Part shown: one piece after another, positions 63,889 through 64,000 of the stretch
How the letters are laid out: each line of letters opens with the position of its first letter
Position numbering within the stretch: the stretch's first letter is position 1
DNA from: Xanthomonas massiliensis
GTDB taxonomy: Bacteria > Pseudomonadota > Gammaproteobacteria > Xanthomonadales > Xanthomonadaceae
DNA length: 64,000 nucleotides
Assembly (NCBI RefSeq): GCF_900018785.1
Contig: NZ_FCOY01000005.1
Coordinates: 62,001-126,000, forward strand
Reading direction: 5' to 3'
Translations under genes and position numbers: made by a program
The notes under the pieces: model-generated
Databases searched by the model: none
Told to the model about the DNA's origin: nothing
The model's input: the letters and a program-made list of their open reading frames with translations, nothing else

Positions 63889-64000
63889 TCAAGCCTGGCC
63901 GGCGCGGCGCTTGGCGACCTTGGCCAGGGCTGCCCAGTCCAGCTCGCCGTCGCCCTGGGCGATGGCCTCGATGAAGCCGTCGCGCAGCACCGAGGCCAGC
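63889..64000 (-). CDS. NAD-dependent beta-hydroxyacid dehydrogenase, C-terminal fragment
   Basis: The frame is open at the window edge and ends at a TGA (63889-63891). The 36 visible residues (GFIEAIAQGDGELDWAALAKV and an alanine- and lysine-rich end) match the C-terminal helices of 3-hydroxyisobutyrate-dehydrogenase-like proteins (GxGxxDWxAL pattern). The Rossmann domain lies outside the window. The call is limited by the short fragment. Confidence 0.6.
   Translation of the reverse strand, partial: LASVLRDGFIEAIAQGDGELDWAALAKVAKRRAGQA

Overview
The window is very GC-rich (about 70 %) and reads as chromosomal DNA of a gammaproteobacterium of the Xanthomonadaceae (Xanthomonas/Stenotrophomonas/Pseudoxanthomonas/Luteimonas/Lysobacter group). 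Reasons: large TonB-dependent receptors sitting beside periplasmic glycosidases, a DUF6776-like / bactofilin / erpA / nudC / ampE gene order, BlaI plus an M56 peptidase without a beta-lactamase, I78 inhibitors, and frequent GTG starts. No database was searched; all names rest on motif and family recognition.

Layout. (1) 1-2828: end of a sugar-nucleotide epimerase, a GT2 glycosyltransferase overlapping a small LpxB_N-type membrane protein, then a MerC-like protein behind a Zur/Fur-type palindrome. (2) 3328-23106: a 20-kb carbohydrate-uptake locus, all on the + strand, in two transcription units. Unit A is glucokinase, TonB receptor, GH3, GH20, esterase, SGNH hydrolase, esterase. Unit B is a paralogous TonB receptor, Tat-exported GH1, paralogous GH3, TetR regulator, FucP/GluP-type sugar permease. 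Both units start at promoters carrying the same inverted repeat (AGTCA-N4-TGACT), so they probably form one regulon. The enzyme set suggests uptake of an acylated beta-glucoside, deacylation and deglucosylation in the periplasm, import of hexose and phosphorylation by Glk. (3) About 23259-27699: a small P4-like integrative element in the 3' end of tRNA-Met (AlpA, ParB-like protein, small protein, HNH-like protein, integrase) with integrase-arm-like repeats at both ends and a duplicated hairpin unit that shows compensatory base changes. (4) 27767-29360: tRNA-Met promoter, rppH, and bfd and bfr behind Fur-like boxes. (5) 29407-33983: hybrid histidine kinase and a degenerate GGDEF-EAL response regulator. 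(6) 34034-43054: envelope and housekeeping genes including bactofilin, erpA, nudC, ampE, an MFS-acyltransferase fusion, an OYE-type reductase and a nitroreductase. (7) 43296-49338: gltB-gltD. (8) 49539-52782: two I78 inhibitor lipoproteins, BlaI and an M56 peptidase, with a paired BlaI operator. (9) 52947-56671: an MrfA/MrfB-like (YprA/YprB) repair pair, followed by pentanucleotide repeats. (10) 56880-64000: a SnoaL-like protein, a frameshifted PQQ dehydrogenase, a serine hydrolase of the beta-lactamase fold, a flavin monooxygenase, an unknown exported protein and the end of a hydroxyisobutyrate-dehydrogenase-like gene.

Most interesting for follow-up: the shared operator tying the two glycoside units together, and the covarying hairpin repeats of the integrative element. 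Long antisense reading frames exist opposite nearly every gene because of the GC bias, and they were left out.
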